Both the position numbers and the translations under genes were made by a program. A stretch of DNA of 64,000 bases from Lentisphaeria bacterium (GTDB taxonomy: Bacteria > Verrucomicrobiota > Lentisphaeria > Victivallales > Victivallaceae), in the NCBI GenBank assembly GCA_900768515.1, contig CAAGDG010000097.1:1-64000 (forward strand), written 5' to 3'. How positions within the stretch are numbered: the stretch's first letter is position 1; each line of letters opens with the position of its first letter. The notes below the pieces were generated by a model that was given only the letters and a program-made list of their open reading frames with translations, was not told the origin of the DNA and did no database searches. Below, in pieces: positions 8,379-16,564 of this stretch.

Positions 8379-9446
8379 CTATCGATCCATGACCCATGCC
8401 TTGCCGGTGCGCAGCGGACGGTGAAAACGGTGCTCCATGCAGCCGCCCTTCTTCTCCAGCATGCTGACGCAGGCGCGGATGCATCCGCCGCACTTGGCCA
8501 TATTGTACCCGACCCAGGACGGGAAATACTTTTCCAGAGCGCCGTAGACCTTCATGATCTCCGCCTCGCTGGCGGCGCACTTGCCTTCGAGCAGATTCAG
8601 GTCGCCGTTTTCGTTGGCGTCCCAGACTTCGCGCGGGACGAAGGGGTTGAATTTGCGTCCTCCGTGTGTGTAGAAGGCGTAGCATTTCCACTCGTCCAGT
8701 TTGCCCCATTCACATTTCTTGCCGCCGACGTAGACGGTGATGCTCTCATCCCGGCTCAGACACTGGCCCGGACACTCCCGGACGCATGCCATGCACCTGC
8801 GGCAGATCGGCGGACCGGAGTAGAGCGGATCCGGTTCCAGCGGCGCATCCGTGAAGAGGAAGGCGAGCCGTTGAAGCGGTCCGAATTGCGGAGTGAGGAA
8901 CATCTTGCTCCACCCCATTTCACCGAGGCCGCACACGACTCCCGCCAGGCGGAAGTGGAACTGGAGATCCGGTGCGATGCCGCCCTCCCGCACCGGCCGG
9001 GTGAACTGCACCGAGCGGTGGTGAGCGGTCTTGGTCTTCGCCTGCTCGTTGATCTCGATCTGCTCCTCGGGCGACAGGGTGTTGCCGGGTGAACCATCCA
9101 TGTCGGAGACGACGCCCCGGGCGCCGGTGTTCCGGTAGACCATCGCTTCGTAACCGTGGTCTTCGATGAGTTTCCCGACGTGGTAAAGGACGGCCGGCGC
9201 GAAGATCTCATTGATTCCGCCGTAAGCCATCGAGGGGTACTGGTAGAACTGGGTCCCCTGCTCGATGCCCTGCTGGACTCCCCGCGGAATCCGGAAGACC
9301 ATTCCCACCACCCGTTTCGCTTCGGGAAAGAGGCAGCGGGGATCCATCTCCGCCGGAGCTCCTTCGAAACGGGCCATGTCTCCGATTCCGACCAGGTCGG
9401 CTCCCGCGGCGAGCGCGGCTTCTTTGACCATTTCACTTGTGAGCAT
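8379..9446 (-). CDS. QueG-like 4Fe-4S protein, paralog 1
   Basis: The longest of the three paralogs, 355 residues. The motif GADLVGIGDMARFEG is at the N-terminus. A CRRCMACVRECPG ferredoxin motif lies near residue 210 and a second Cys group (CGGCIRACVS, then GGC) near 310-330. Compared with its neighbours it has an inserted stretch between the two cluster motifs and lacks the final CDxACY form. An excellent ribosome site (AAGGAG) lies seven bases before the ATG. The stop of the U32-like gene is three bases upstream and the next paralog starts nine bases downstream. This tight packing suggests one operon and a shared but undefined redox function. Confidence 0.75.
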   Translation of the reverse strand: MLTSEMVKEAALAAGADLVGIGDMARFEGAPAEMDPRCLFPEAKRVVGMVFRIPRGVQQGIEQGTQFYQYPSMAYGGINEIFAPAVLYHVGKLIEDHGYEAMVYRNTGARGVVSDMDGSPGNTLSPEEQIEINEQAKTKTAHHRSVQFTRPVREGGIAPDLQFHFRLAGVVCGLGEMGWSKMFLTPQFGPLQRLAFLFTDAPLEPDPLYSGPPICRRCMACVRECPGQCLSRDESITVYVGGKKCEWGKLDEWKCYAFYTHGGRKFNPFVPREVWDANENGDLNLLEGKCAASEAEIMKVYGALEKYFPSWVGYNMAKCGGCIRACVSMLEKKGGCMEHRFHRPLRTGKAWVMDR

Positions 9447-9449
9447 ATA

Positions 9450-10496
9450 TCATCTCCTTGTCTCGTGCCGCCGGTTCCAGGCTTCGACGTCGACCAAGGC
9501 GCCGGCGAGGGCGTCCCGGCAGCGGGAGCAGTTCGGGCAGTCGTGATCGCAGTTGAGCACGTGTTCTCCGAAATTCTCCGGCAGCAGTTTGTTTTCCAGA
9601 ATTTCCGGGAGGAAGAGGTCTGCGTGGTCGGGTTCGAGAAGGTCCAGCAGGTTCCCGGAATAGGTTCCGTCCAGATAGGCCTTCGCGACTTTCACCGGAT
9701 CGGGATTGACCCGGGTCGCCAGTTTGACGGCGTCGAAATACCCCTCGTAGAGGCGGACGTCCTCCGGGCGGATGAAGTTGCTGACCTCCAGAAAGCGTTC
9801 CCGCTTCTCTTTTCGTGCGAGCCACTCCCGGCAGACGCCTCGAAAATCGTAGGCGTTGTCCATCGCCCGGATCTCATCCTCGTGCGCGACCAGGTTGTCG
9901 TGAAAGTTGTGGGCCGAACACTCGTTCAGGCAGCCGCTGTTCGCCAGCGCGTACAGTTTTCTGCGGTTCTGCCGGCACCAGGCGTGGATCTCCTCGATTT
10001 TCTTCCGGTTGCGGTTCCACTCCCGGCGCAGGTAGTAGCCGTCGAAGTACTTCGCCAGGTAATCCATTCCCTCCCGGCTGCCGATCTCCATGTTGACCGA
10101 GGCGCGCCGTTCGAGTTCCGGGAAATTCTGTTTCAGAAATTTGGCGATGACCGGTGATGATGTGGTTATCGAAGACAGAATGATGTGGGTGCGGAGATAG
10201 TCGACCACCCCTCCGATTTTCTCATAGAAAACCCGCGCCAGGCTCTCCCGCCCGTAGCAGTGGCCGTTCAGGAGGAGGTTGCAGGCGATTCCTCCCCGGC
10301 TGAGACGCTGCAGATCGGAGAGGAGCTTGTTCTGCAGCTCATTCGTCAACAAGGAGTCCCCTCTGCCGGAGGACCCCCGGCCGGAGGCGAAGCCGGGCCA
10401 GGCGAAGTAGACCTCCGAAACCGCCTCCCGACGTTCCAGAACCAGGTCGAGAAGCGCATCGTCCGGCAGCATCTGATAGCCGATCATGAACCGCAT
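9450..10496 (-). CDS. U32-like (TIM-barrel) Cys-rich protein
   Basis: 348 residues, first gene of the operon with the three 4Fe-4S paralogs. The overall pattern resembles peptidase-U32/UbiU-type proteins: RASVNMEIGSREGM in the middle, a LANSGCLNECSAHNFHDN block, then scattered Cys including CDHDCPNCSRC near the C-terminus. In that family, four Cys hold a 4Fe-4S cluster and the proteins modify RNA or quinones rather than cut peptides. The canonical U32 signature was not found, so the family call is tentative. The start at 10496 has GGAG seven bases upstream; the open frame continues further upstream but enters the LacI gene. TTGACT at 10568-10573 on the minus strand could be its -35 element. 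Confidence 0.6.
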   Translation of the reverse strand: MRFMIGYQMLPDDALLDLVLERREAVSEVYFAWPGFASGRGSSGRGDSLLTNELQNKLLSDLQRLSRGGIACNLLLNGHCYGRESLARVFYEKIGGVVDYLRTHIILSSITTSSPVIAKFLKQNFPELERRASVNMEIGSREGMDYLAKYFDGYYLRREWNRNRKKIEEIHAWCRQNRRKLYALANSGCLNECSAHNFHDNLVAHEDEIRAMDNAYDFRGVCREWLARKEKRERFLEVSNFIRPEDVRLYEGYFDAVKLATRVNPDPVKVAKAYLDGTYSGNLLDLLEPDHADLFLPEILENKLLPENFGEHVLNCDHDCPNCSRCRDALAGALVDVEAWNRRHETRR

Positions 10497-10615
10497 GTTT
10501 TTTCTCCGGTTGCTGATTGAAAACGGTATTAACTGTCTTCGATATAAGTTATGTGAGAAAATAAAAAAGTCAACCCGCTTCGGCCGGAAAAAACAATTTT
10601 TCTGAAATTTCGCAG

Positions 10616-11626
10616 TCAGAAGGAGAAGAGGTGCTGGAACGAGAGATCCTTCACCGGAATTTCGTGGAAGTTTTCGCGGGGGTAGAAACGGGATTGCAGT
10701 GTGATGGCGCAGGGGGGATTGTCCTGTTCGATCTGCCCGATCAGCTCCCGGACCGCCAGCCGGATCTGCTTTTCCGACTGCAGCAAGATCGCGCCGGTGA
10801 GCGTCTCCGGGTGTTCCGGCCAGTTCCATTCGTCGTAAATTCCGGTTACGAAGGGGGCGTAGTCCGCCCGGCCCCGGATCCGGTGGAAAAAGTGTTTGAG
10901 ACAGTAGGGGGCGTCGCAGATCAGCGCGGGGGGTTCGGCATCCGCAAGACTCTCCATGTCCGCCAGGGAGCGGGGGCGGTGGAGACGGGGGATCAGCCGG
11001 AACTTCCGGCACGCATTCATGAACAGGTCGATGAAAATCTCATCCTGCGGCGTCCGGCTGTCCCAGGCCGAGAGCGTGATTTCGCGGACGCCCCGCCGGG
11101 CGAGGTCACCGACCGCCGGCGGCAGCGAAACCGAGTGGTCCCTCCCGACGGAGGCGATTCCTCCGGGATTGGGGTAGAGCATGATGATCGGAACTCCGGC
11201 GCCGCGCAGCTTTTCCAGCGCCGGACGCTCTTCCGGGAAGTAGCCGGAGGCGTAAAAGATTCCGTCCACCCGGGAACGCTGCAGATGCTCCATGGAGCTG
11301 ATGCTTTTCTCCGCGTTGCCGCGCGTCAGCTCCAGGATCATCCGGTAGCCGCACGCCTCCGCCTCTTCCAGAACCGTCTCCGCCAGCGACGCGAAGTAGC
11401 GGTTGGTGATGCTGCCGACCATCAGCCCGATCGTCCGGGTTTTTCCCTTGCGCAGGGCGCGGGCGATCGCGGAGGGCTGGTAGCCGAGTTCCGCGGCAGC
11501 CTTCCGGACCCGCTCCAGCCGCTCCCGGGCGTCGCGCCGTTTCCCTTGCGTGACGCCGGAGAGCGCCCGCATCGCGGTTTTTTCCGGGACTCCGGCGCGC
11601 ATTGCAACATCTCTGATTGTAACCAT
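10616..11626 (-). CDS. LacI family transcriptional regulator
   Basis: A DNA-binding sugar-responsive regulator, 336 residues. The N-terminal helix-turn-helix is clear (TIRDVAMRAGVPEKTAMRAL), with the hinge at about 45-60 (GYQPSAIARAL). A periplasmic-binding-like effector domain follows, starting RTIGLMVGSITNRYF. The start at 11626 fits the family exactly; the upstream in-frame extension is non-homologous. It lies downstream of a GH36-like alpha-galactosidase gene on the same strand but has its own promoter (11722-11750). A dyad in its leader (11645-11675) may be an operator for autoregulation. The alpha-galactosidase is the most likely target. Confidence 0.92.
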   Translation of the reverse strand: MVTIRDVAMRAGVPEKTAMRALSGVTQGKRRDARERLERVRKAAAELGYQPSAIARALRKGKTRTIGLMVGSITNRYFASLAETVLEEAEACGYRMILELTRGNAEKSISSMEHLQRSRVDGIFYASGYFPEERPALEKLRGAGVPIIMLYPNPGGIASVGRDHSVSLPPAVGDLARRGVREITLSAWDSRTPQDEIFIDLFMNACRKFRLIPRLHRPRSLADMESLADAEPPALICDAPYCLKHFFHRIRGRADYAPFVTGIYDEWNWPEHPETLTGAILLQSEKQIRLAVRELIGQIEQDNPPCAITLQSRFYPRENFHEIPVKDLSFQHLFSF

Positions 11627-11644
11627 GTTTCTGACTCTCTTTGC

Positions 11645-11675
11645 GGAATGGAACACGGTCCATGTGATCCATTCC
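11645..11675. promoter_or_regulatory. Dyad in the LacI leader, possible operator
   Basis: GGAATGG (11645-11651) and CCATTCC (11669-11675) form a perfect 7-bp inverted repeat around a 17-base centre that itself contains CAC/GTG symmetry. It lies between the inferred transcription start (about 11715) and the start codon. It could be a LacI-type operator or an RNA hairpin. Confidence 0.4.
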
Positions 11676-11721
11676 GACGTTCCCCGCCGGAATTGCCGGC
11701 GAACCCGTTTCCCCGGGAAAA

Positions 11722-11750
11722 AATATACCACCGGGAATCTCTTTCTGCAA
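11722..11750 (-). promoter_or_regulatory. Promoter for the LacI gene
   Basis: On the minus strand there is TTGCAG (11745-11750), a 17-base spacer and TATATT (11722-11727). It lies between the alpha-galactosidase stop and the regulator start. Confidence 0.6.
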
Positions 11751-11828
11751 TCCGGCTTCGCGGATTTCCATTCCGCCCGCCTCATCGACTCTCCGGCGGC
11801 GGGAACTCCGGCTCCGGCTGGACCGCGG

Positions 11829-13955
11829 TCACTCCCGGACCGCCGCTTCCAGACACCAGGAGACCGGACCGGGTTCCGCGGTACGCAGGGTAAGTTCAAC
11901 CAACTCTCCCTCGCGGACAAACGGATGGTCGGAGCGCACTTCCTTCCCCTGGTCGGGCAGCAGAAGCGTCACCGAAACCGCCTCCTCCGCGGGACAGAGG
12001 ATTGTTCCGGAAATCCGGGTTGCCGTGACGGTCAGCTCCGTCAGTTCATATCCTCCCTGCGTCAGATGGCGGGAGACGGAAATCAGCGCCGGCCGCCCGG
12101 CCTCCAGCGGCGTGATTCGGAGCACCCGCGTGTCGAACGGTTCCAGTTCGATCTCGCAACGTTCCGAGGCGACGCCGAGAAAACGGCGGTTCCAGTAATC
12201 ATAAACGGCGTACCGTCCGGTCTCCAGATCCAGGTCTTTGCGGAAGTCGATCTGCACCGTCTGCTTCTCCGGGGTCAGGTTGGCGATTCCGGCCACGTTC
12301 CAGTTGCCGAACGGACGTGCGACGGCAAGATTGGTGATCTGAATCCGGCGGCCGTGCCGTTTGGAATCCAGTTCGGTGGGGTGGATGTCCGTGACCGGCA
12401 TGATCCGGCGCAGCATCTGGACCCGCTCCGGATCGAGCTGGGAGAGTGCATCGCCGAGCGTCACCGGCAGTCCGGCGAGTCCGTAAAAGGAGACGCGGGT
12501 CCGCGCCTGTTCCGGATTGCTGAATTCCGGTCGGAGAATCAGGTTGTCCGCGTCCGCGTAGAGGACCGTATTGTGCCACGGATATGCGTGAAGCACCCGG
12601 TTGATCCCCTGTTCCAGAAAGTCGTCCCAGCTGAAGATGTCTCCTCCAATTCTGGCGGCGTTGAAAAAGTCCATCGCGCCGCAGATGTCCCGTTCCGAAT
12701 CCCCGGCGCACGAGAGCAGGTAGACCCGTTCGCCGAGGGTCTCCCGGGCCGCCCGGACAAGGTTCCGGAATGCCCGGGCCGGAGTTTGCGAGCGGTCGTG
12801 AAAACGGTCGTGCATCTCCGAGCACGCTTGCAGGGTCGCGGGAAGGCAGTCCCACTTCACCACCTGAAATCCCCACTCCAGGATCTGCCGGAAAATGGAG
12901 GGGATGTACTCCGAGAGCACCCCCGGATGGCTGGGGTCGATCCACCACTGGCCGCACCAGAGGACCATTTTCCCGAGGACCCACTCCGGATGCTTTTTCA
13001 GACTCTCATTCAAACGGCCCTCGTTGGTGGCTCCGATCCAGAGCGCCGGAATCAGCCCGAGTGCGCGCAGCCGGGCTGAGAGCGCCTTCAATCCGCCGGG
13101 ATACGCCGCCCGGCGCGGATGAAAGATGTCACACCCCGCTTCTCCCTGTCCGTCCCAGTTGCGGTGGCACCACTCCCAGTCGACCCACAGGACGGCCTTG
13201 TCCACATATCGGCCGAAGAGTTCGTTGAATTTTCCGGCATTCTCAAGGACCGTTTTTTCCGAGGTGTCGAACTGGAGGGCGTACCATGTCATCCAGCCGA
13301 CCGGCGGGGTCTGAAAACCGTGTTCCTTCCGGATCGGGGCGTAGGGGATGTGGAATTTTTCCGCGCAGTAGTTCCGCCGGATCCGGAAGTCCAGCTCCCG
13401 TCCGTAGTCGCACCCGTTGACGTAGTCGAACACGTAACTCCGGCTTTTCCAGTCGAACCGGGTGCGGATTTCTCCTGCCGTGGAGTAGATCAGCAGCCGG
13501 TCCGTCAGCCGGTCGAACAGGCCGTCGTCCCCGTGGAACACGGCGGGACCGGATGCCGTGCGCAGAACCGGCGTCTGCGCGTTCAGACGGATGCTGAATG
13601 TGGAGTGTTCCGGATCTTCCCCCCAGCGGAACCGCCCGGTCACGGAGATGAAGGCGCGGCCGTTGCAGAAGAAACGGACCCCGTCGGAGCGGAGGCGGAA
13701 CCCGATGGTCAGTGTGGGTGTCGCAAGAGGTCCGCCGGAGTAGGTGCGTCGCCAGGTCAGCGACTCCAGTTCGAGAGTCGTTTCGTCCCGGTATGAGGAA
13801 AATGCTTCCGGCTGCAGCGGTTTGTCTTCCAGCGTCCTGAAACGGATTGCGGCATGTTCCACAAAAACGCCGGTTCCCGGATCCCCGCAGAGGATCGAGA
13901 ACAGCTGCAGATCGGGATCGTAGTCGACCGCGTATTCGGAAAAGTTGAAATACAT
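11829..13955 (-). CDS. GH36-like alpha-galactosidase (melibiase)
   Basis: A cytoplasmic glycosidase of 708 residues, probably retaining alpha-galactosidase or a relative. An N-terminal beta-sandwich spans about 1-215. The TIM barrel begins with PPVGWMTWYALQFDT. The nucleophile is likely the Asp in QVVKWDCLPA and the acid/base the Asp in GGDIFSWDDF, both in the positions expected for GH36/GH27. A C-terminal beta domain follows from about 560. The ATG at 13955 has a GGGGAG site upstream and a strong promoter. A LacI regulator gene lies immediately downstream and probably controls it. The true sugar specificity in this clan varies, so the substrate is inferred. Confidence 0.85.
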   Translation of the reverse strand: MYFNFSEYAVDYDPDLQLFSILCGDPGTGVFVEHAAIRFRTLEDKPLQPEAFSSYRDETTLELESLTWRRTYSGGPLATPTLTIGFRLRSDGVRFFCNGRAFISVTGRFRWGEDPEHSTFSIRLNAQTPVLRTASGPAVFHGDDGLFDRLTDRLLIYSTAGEIRTRFDWKSRSYVFDYVNGCDYGRELDFRIRRNYCAEKFHIPYAPIRKEHGFQTPPVGWMTWYALQFDTSEKTVLENAGKFNELFGRYVDKAVLWVDWEWCHRNWDGQGEAGCDIFHPRRAAYPGGLKALSARLRALGLIPALWIGATNEGRLNESLKKHPEWVLGKMVLWCGQWWIDPSHPGVLSEYIPSIFRQILEWGFQVVKWDCLPATLQACSEMHDRFHDRSQTPARAFRNLVRAARETLGERVYLLSCAGDSERDICGAMDFFNAARIGGDIFSWDDFLEQGINRVLHAYPWHNTVLYADADNLILRPEFSNPEQARTRVSFYGLAGLPVTLGDALSQLDPERVQMLRRIMPVTDIHPTELDSKRHGRRIQITNLAVARPFGNWNVAGIANLTPEKQTVQIDFRKDLDLETGRYAVYDYWNRRFLGVASERCEIELEPFDTRVLRITPLEAGRPALISVSRHLTQGGYELTELTVTATRISGTILCPAEEAVSVTLLLPDQGKEVRSDHPFVREGELVELTLRTAEPGPVSWCLEAAVRE

Positions 13956-13994
13956 ACCCTGCGTCTCCCCTGGAAATCTTCTGACTGCCGGGAT

Positions 13995-14022
13995 AATATA
14001 ACTGGGATTTGAGGCGTGTCAA
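13995..14022 (-). promoter_or_regulatory. Promoter for the GH36-like gene
   Basis: On the minus strand there is a perfect TTGACA (14017-14022), a 16-base spacer and TATATT (13995-14000). Confidence 0.7.
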
Positions 14023-14030
14023 ACCGGCTC

Positions 14031-14059
14031 TTGCAAATTTCGGGGGAGGGTGGTACATT
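14031..14059 (+). promoter_or_regulatory. Promoter for the FAD oxidoreductase gene
   Basis: TTGCAA (14031-14036), a 17-base spacer and TACATT (14054-14059) are followed by AATC. It lies back to back with the GH36-like promoter. Confidence 0.55.
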
Positions 14060-14137
14060 AATCGGCGGACTCCATTTTGATTCGCGTTTCCGGGTTTTCG
14101 AAAACAGGCCGATTGAAATTCCCAGCAGGAGGAGGTC

Positions 14138-15409
14138 ATGGATTTTATTTCACTTCGGGAACAGATTCCGGTTCGGCGGAAAGAGTATGATCTGATTGTG
14201 GCCGGGGGCGGAGTCGCCGGCGTTGCCGCGGCATTGACTGCGCGCCGGGCGGGGAAACGGGTGCTGCTGATTGAGAAGAGCACGATTCTGGGCGGTCTCG
14301 CCACGCTCGGATTGATCAACCTCTTCGTCCCGATGTGCAACGGTCGGGGAAAGCAGATCATCTTCGGGCTGGCGGAGGAGTTCCTCCGCTTCTCGCTGAA
14401 ATACGGCTGGGCGACGATTCCGAAGGAGTGGGAGCACGGCGAACCGGCGGAGCCGACCACGGTCCGTTACATCGCCCGCTTCTCCCAGAACATTTTCGCC
14501 ATCGCCGTTCTGGATTTTCTTGCGGGGACCGGGGTGGAGATTCTCTTCGACACCATTGTCTCGTCTTCGGTCATGAAAGGCGGACACTGTGAAGGGGTGA
14601 TTGTCGAGGGAAAATCGGGCCGTGAATTCATCCGGGGCAAGATCGTCGTGGATGCCACCGGCGATGCCGATGTCCTCCGGCGGAGCGGAGTTCCGACCGT
14701 CACCGGCGGCAACTATTTTACCTACTGCTGCAAAGGAATCTCCGTCGAGTCCTGCCGGAAGGCCGCGGAGAGCGGAAACATTGCGGACGCTTACATCGGT
14801 TTCAGCGGCGGAAGCGTCAACCTTTACGGGAAGGACCAGCCTCCGGAGATTCCGCTTTGCGACGCCACCTCCACCGACCAGGTTTCCCAGTTCCTGATCC
14901 GGAACCAGCGGGAACTGTTCCGGAAGATCAAAGACCAGGAGCCGAAGAGCCGGGAGATCGTGACTCTGCCGGGAATGGCGCAGTTTCGAACCTCCTGCCG
15001 CATCGACGGCGACTACACGCTCCGGGTGAGCGACAGCTATCGCCATTTTGAGGATTCCATCGGCGCCATCTGCGATTTTGAACGGCGTGACTTCCTGTTC
15101 GAAATGCCCTATCGGCTTCAGATCCGGACCGGTTTTGACAATTTGATCGCGGCGGGCCGGACCACCTCCGGGGAGGGGTACGCCTGGGACGTCATCCGGG
15201 TCATTCCTCCTGCGATCATTTCGGGACAGGCGGCGGGAAATGCCGCGGTGCTGGCGATCGACAGCGGCCGGGGGGTGGACCGGCTTGACGTCGGGCAGCT
15301 TCAGAAGATGCAGGCGGAACAGAATGTTATGATCCACTTTGATGACGCGCTCGTTCCGGCGGGCCGGGCGGACGCCGGAGAGAAGGGCGAGGATTTCGGT
15401 CACATCTGA
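14138..15409 (+). CDS. FAD-dependent oxidoreductase
   Basis: A 423-residue flavoprotein of the FAD_oxidored type (PF12831-like). The N-terminal dinucleotide-binding fold is clear: YDLIVAGGGVAGVAAAL followed by VLLIEKS at about residues 20-50. The GGLATLGLINLF block follows, and VVDATGDADVLRRSG near residue 170-185 is the second FAD-contact region. A C-terminal GEGYAWDVIRVIP block is typical of the family. Substrates of this family are mostly unknown. The ribosome site AGGAGGAGG is strong. It is divergent from the GH36-like gene. A short fossil of a paralog lies on the opposite strand just downstream. Confidence 0.85.
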   Translation: MDFISLREQIPVRRKEYDLIVAGGGVAGVAAALTARRAGKRVLLIEKSTILGGLATLGLINLFVPMCNGRGKQIIFGLAEEFLRFSLKYGWATIPKEWEHGEPAEPTTVRYIARFSQNIFAIAVLDFLAGTGVEILFDTIVSSSVMKGGHCEGVIVEGKSGREFIRGKIVVDATGDADVLRRSGVPTVTGGNYFTYCCKGISVESCRKAAESGNIADAYIGFSGGSVNLYGKDQPPEIPLCDATSTDQVSQFLIRNQRELFRKIKDQEPKSREIVTLPGMAQFRTSCRIDGDYTLRVSDSYRHFEDSIGAICDFERRDFLFEMPYRLQIRTGFDNLIAAGRTTSGEGYAWDVIRVIPPAIISGQAAGNAAVLAIDSGRGVDRLDVGQLQKMQAEQNVMIHFDDALVPAGRADAGEKGEDFGHI

Positions 15410-15552
15410 TCGATCCCGCTCCCGTGGGGCGGAGGCTCTTTTCCCGATGAAATCGGTTCGGGCTTCCCTCCGTTCAAGGTGCCGGAGCGGAATTTTTCAG
15501 TTGCTTCCTGCCCCCTGGAGCTGCGTTCCGTTTCCACGGCGGAGGGAGTGCA

Positions 15553-15624
15553 GGGAAGCGTTGTCCAGCCGTATTTCGGCGAAAAACAGAGAAATTCCGG
15601 AGCAAGTTTCATGATGAATTCTTT
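15553..15624 (-). pseudogene. Remnant of an FAD oxidoreductase paralog
   Basis: Translated on the minus strand, 24 codons align without gaps to residues around the FLRFSLKYGWATIP segment of the adjacent FAD oxidoreductase. By eye 16 of 24 residues are identical, including EFL, FS and KYGW. The similarity ends abruptly on both sides and no flavin-binding fold is present. It is read as a decayed or recombined fragment of a second copy in opposite orientation. A chance match is unlikely but the piece is short. Confidence 0.5.
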
Positions 15625-15740
15625 CCGGAAAAATGCGGCGGCATTTCTGCTTCCGAGCCGTGAGATTCCGCTCCGTGCAAGTCGCTGAACCGCTGTTCGA
15701 TTTCGACCGTTCCCCGAGTGCGGCTGGAGTGGAGAAATGA

Positions 15741-15787
15741 AAAGACGGAATTTCAGCAGGACTCAATGGCCGTGTCTAAAATTCCGT
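15741..15787 (-). terminator. Possible terminator of the rpmH-khpB operon
   Basis: On the minus strand a perfect 9-bp stem, ACGGAATTT/AAATTCCGT (15779-15787 with 15745-15753), is followed by CTTTTC. The loop is long (about 25 bases) and the T run short. It lies about 100 bases after the khpB stop. Confidence 0.45.
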
Positions 15788-15888
15788 ATCCCCTGTACAG
15801 AGCCACACTTCGCGCGGTGTTTTGGAGATGGTATGCCGTTCCGGAAAAACATGATCTCTTTCCCGGAAATGGAATTGCCGATGGACGC

Positions 15889-16518
15889 TTAATCTTTTTT
15901 CGGAGAATCTTCCTCTTTGCGGAGCGAAATCACCACTTTTTTAATCGCTCCGTCCCCTTCGGATTCCGTCATGATTTCCGGGTCGTCCTGCAGCGTCACA
16001 TGAATGATGCGCCGATCATGGGCATTCATTGCCGGCATCGTCACCGACTCCCCCCAGCGTTTGACCTCTTTGGCCGCATCGATCGCCTGCTGCCGGAGCT
16101 GGTCCTCGTTATTGCGTTCGCCGCCTTCGCCGCCTTCGCCGCGCCGGGAACGACGTTCCCGGCGCTCTCTGGCGGGCCGTTCGCTGCGGGGCGGAAGATC
16201 CGACGCCTCCATGCTTTCCGCCGGTTCTCCCTCATCCCGGGCCGCACGTTCCCCGCGGGCGTAACCGTCGATGTCGAGCATGACGTGCGGAAACTCCTCG
16301 TTGTCTTTGAACATGATCCGGTTCAGCAACAGCTGCAGGCTGTCGAGCGTCTGCCCCTTCCGGCCGATGATTCGACCGGCGTCGGGAGAGGTGATTTTCA
16401 CCGCAAGTTTGGCTCCCTTCGCTTCGACGCGAAGGGAAGCGTCGAGTCCGAGATAATCGAACATGGTTCCCAGGGTTTTTACAATCTTGCTTTCCTGTTC
16501 CTCAAACTTCTCTGCCAT
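15889..16518 (-). CDS. khpB: KhpB/Jag RNA-binding protein
   Basis: An RNA-binding protein of 209 residues, last gene of the rpmH operon. A Jag-N-like start (about 1-30) is followed by a KH domain with the GxxG loop in GRIIGRKGQTLDSLQ (about 68-83). A charged Arg/Glu/Gly-rich linker spans about 108-140 and an R3H domain (RRIIHVTLQDD) follows at about 165-190. KhpB works with KhpA on mRNA and in cell elongation control in other bacteria. The position directly after yidC is the conserved one. A 46-base gap separates it from yidC. The long low-complexity linker is the only unusual part. Confidence 0.93.
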   Translation of the reverse strand: MAEKFEEQESKIVKTLGTMFDYLGLDASLRVEAKGAKLAVKITSPDAGRIIGRKGQTLDSLQLLLNRIMFKDNEEFPHVMLDIDGYARGERAARDEGEPAESMEASDLPPRSERPARERRERRSRRGEGGEGGERNNEDQLRQQAIDAAKEVKRWGESVTMPAMNAHDRRIIHVTLQDDPEIMTESEGDGAIKKVVISLRKEEDSPKKD

Positions 16519-16564
16519 GGTTCATCTTCCTTCTTCGTTAGGCTGTCTCAGGGGAGGCGGAGCC

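Larger units (their letters stand above)
15410..15888. other. Intergenic region with gene remnant and terminator
   Basis: No intact gene is seen. The segment holds a fragment similar to the FAD oxidoreductase (15553-15624, minus strand) and a terminator-like hairpin for the khpB operon. Short open frames on both strands lack ribosome sites and conserved motifs. Confidence 0.6.
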
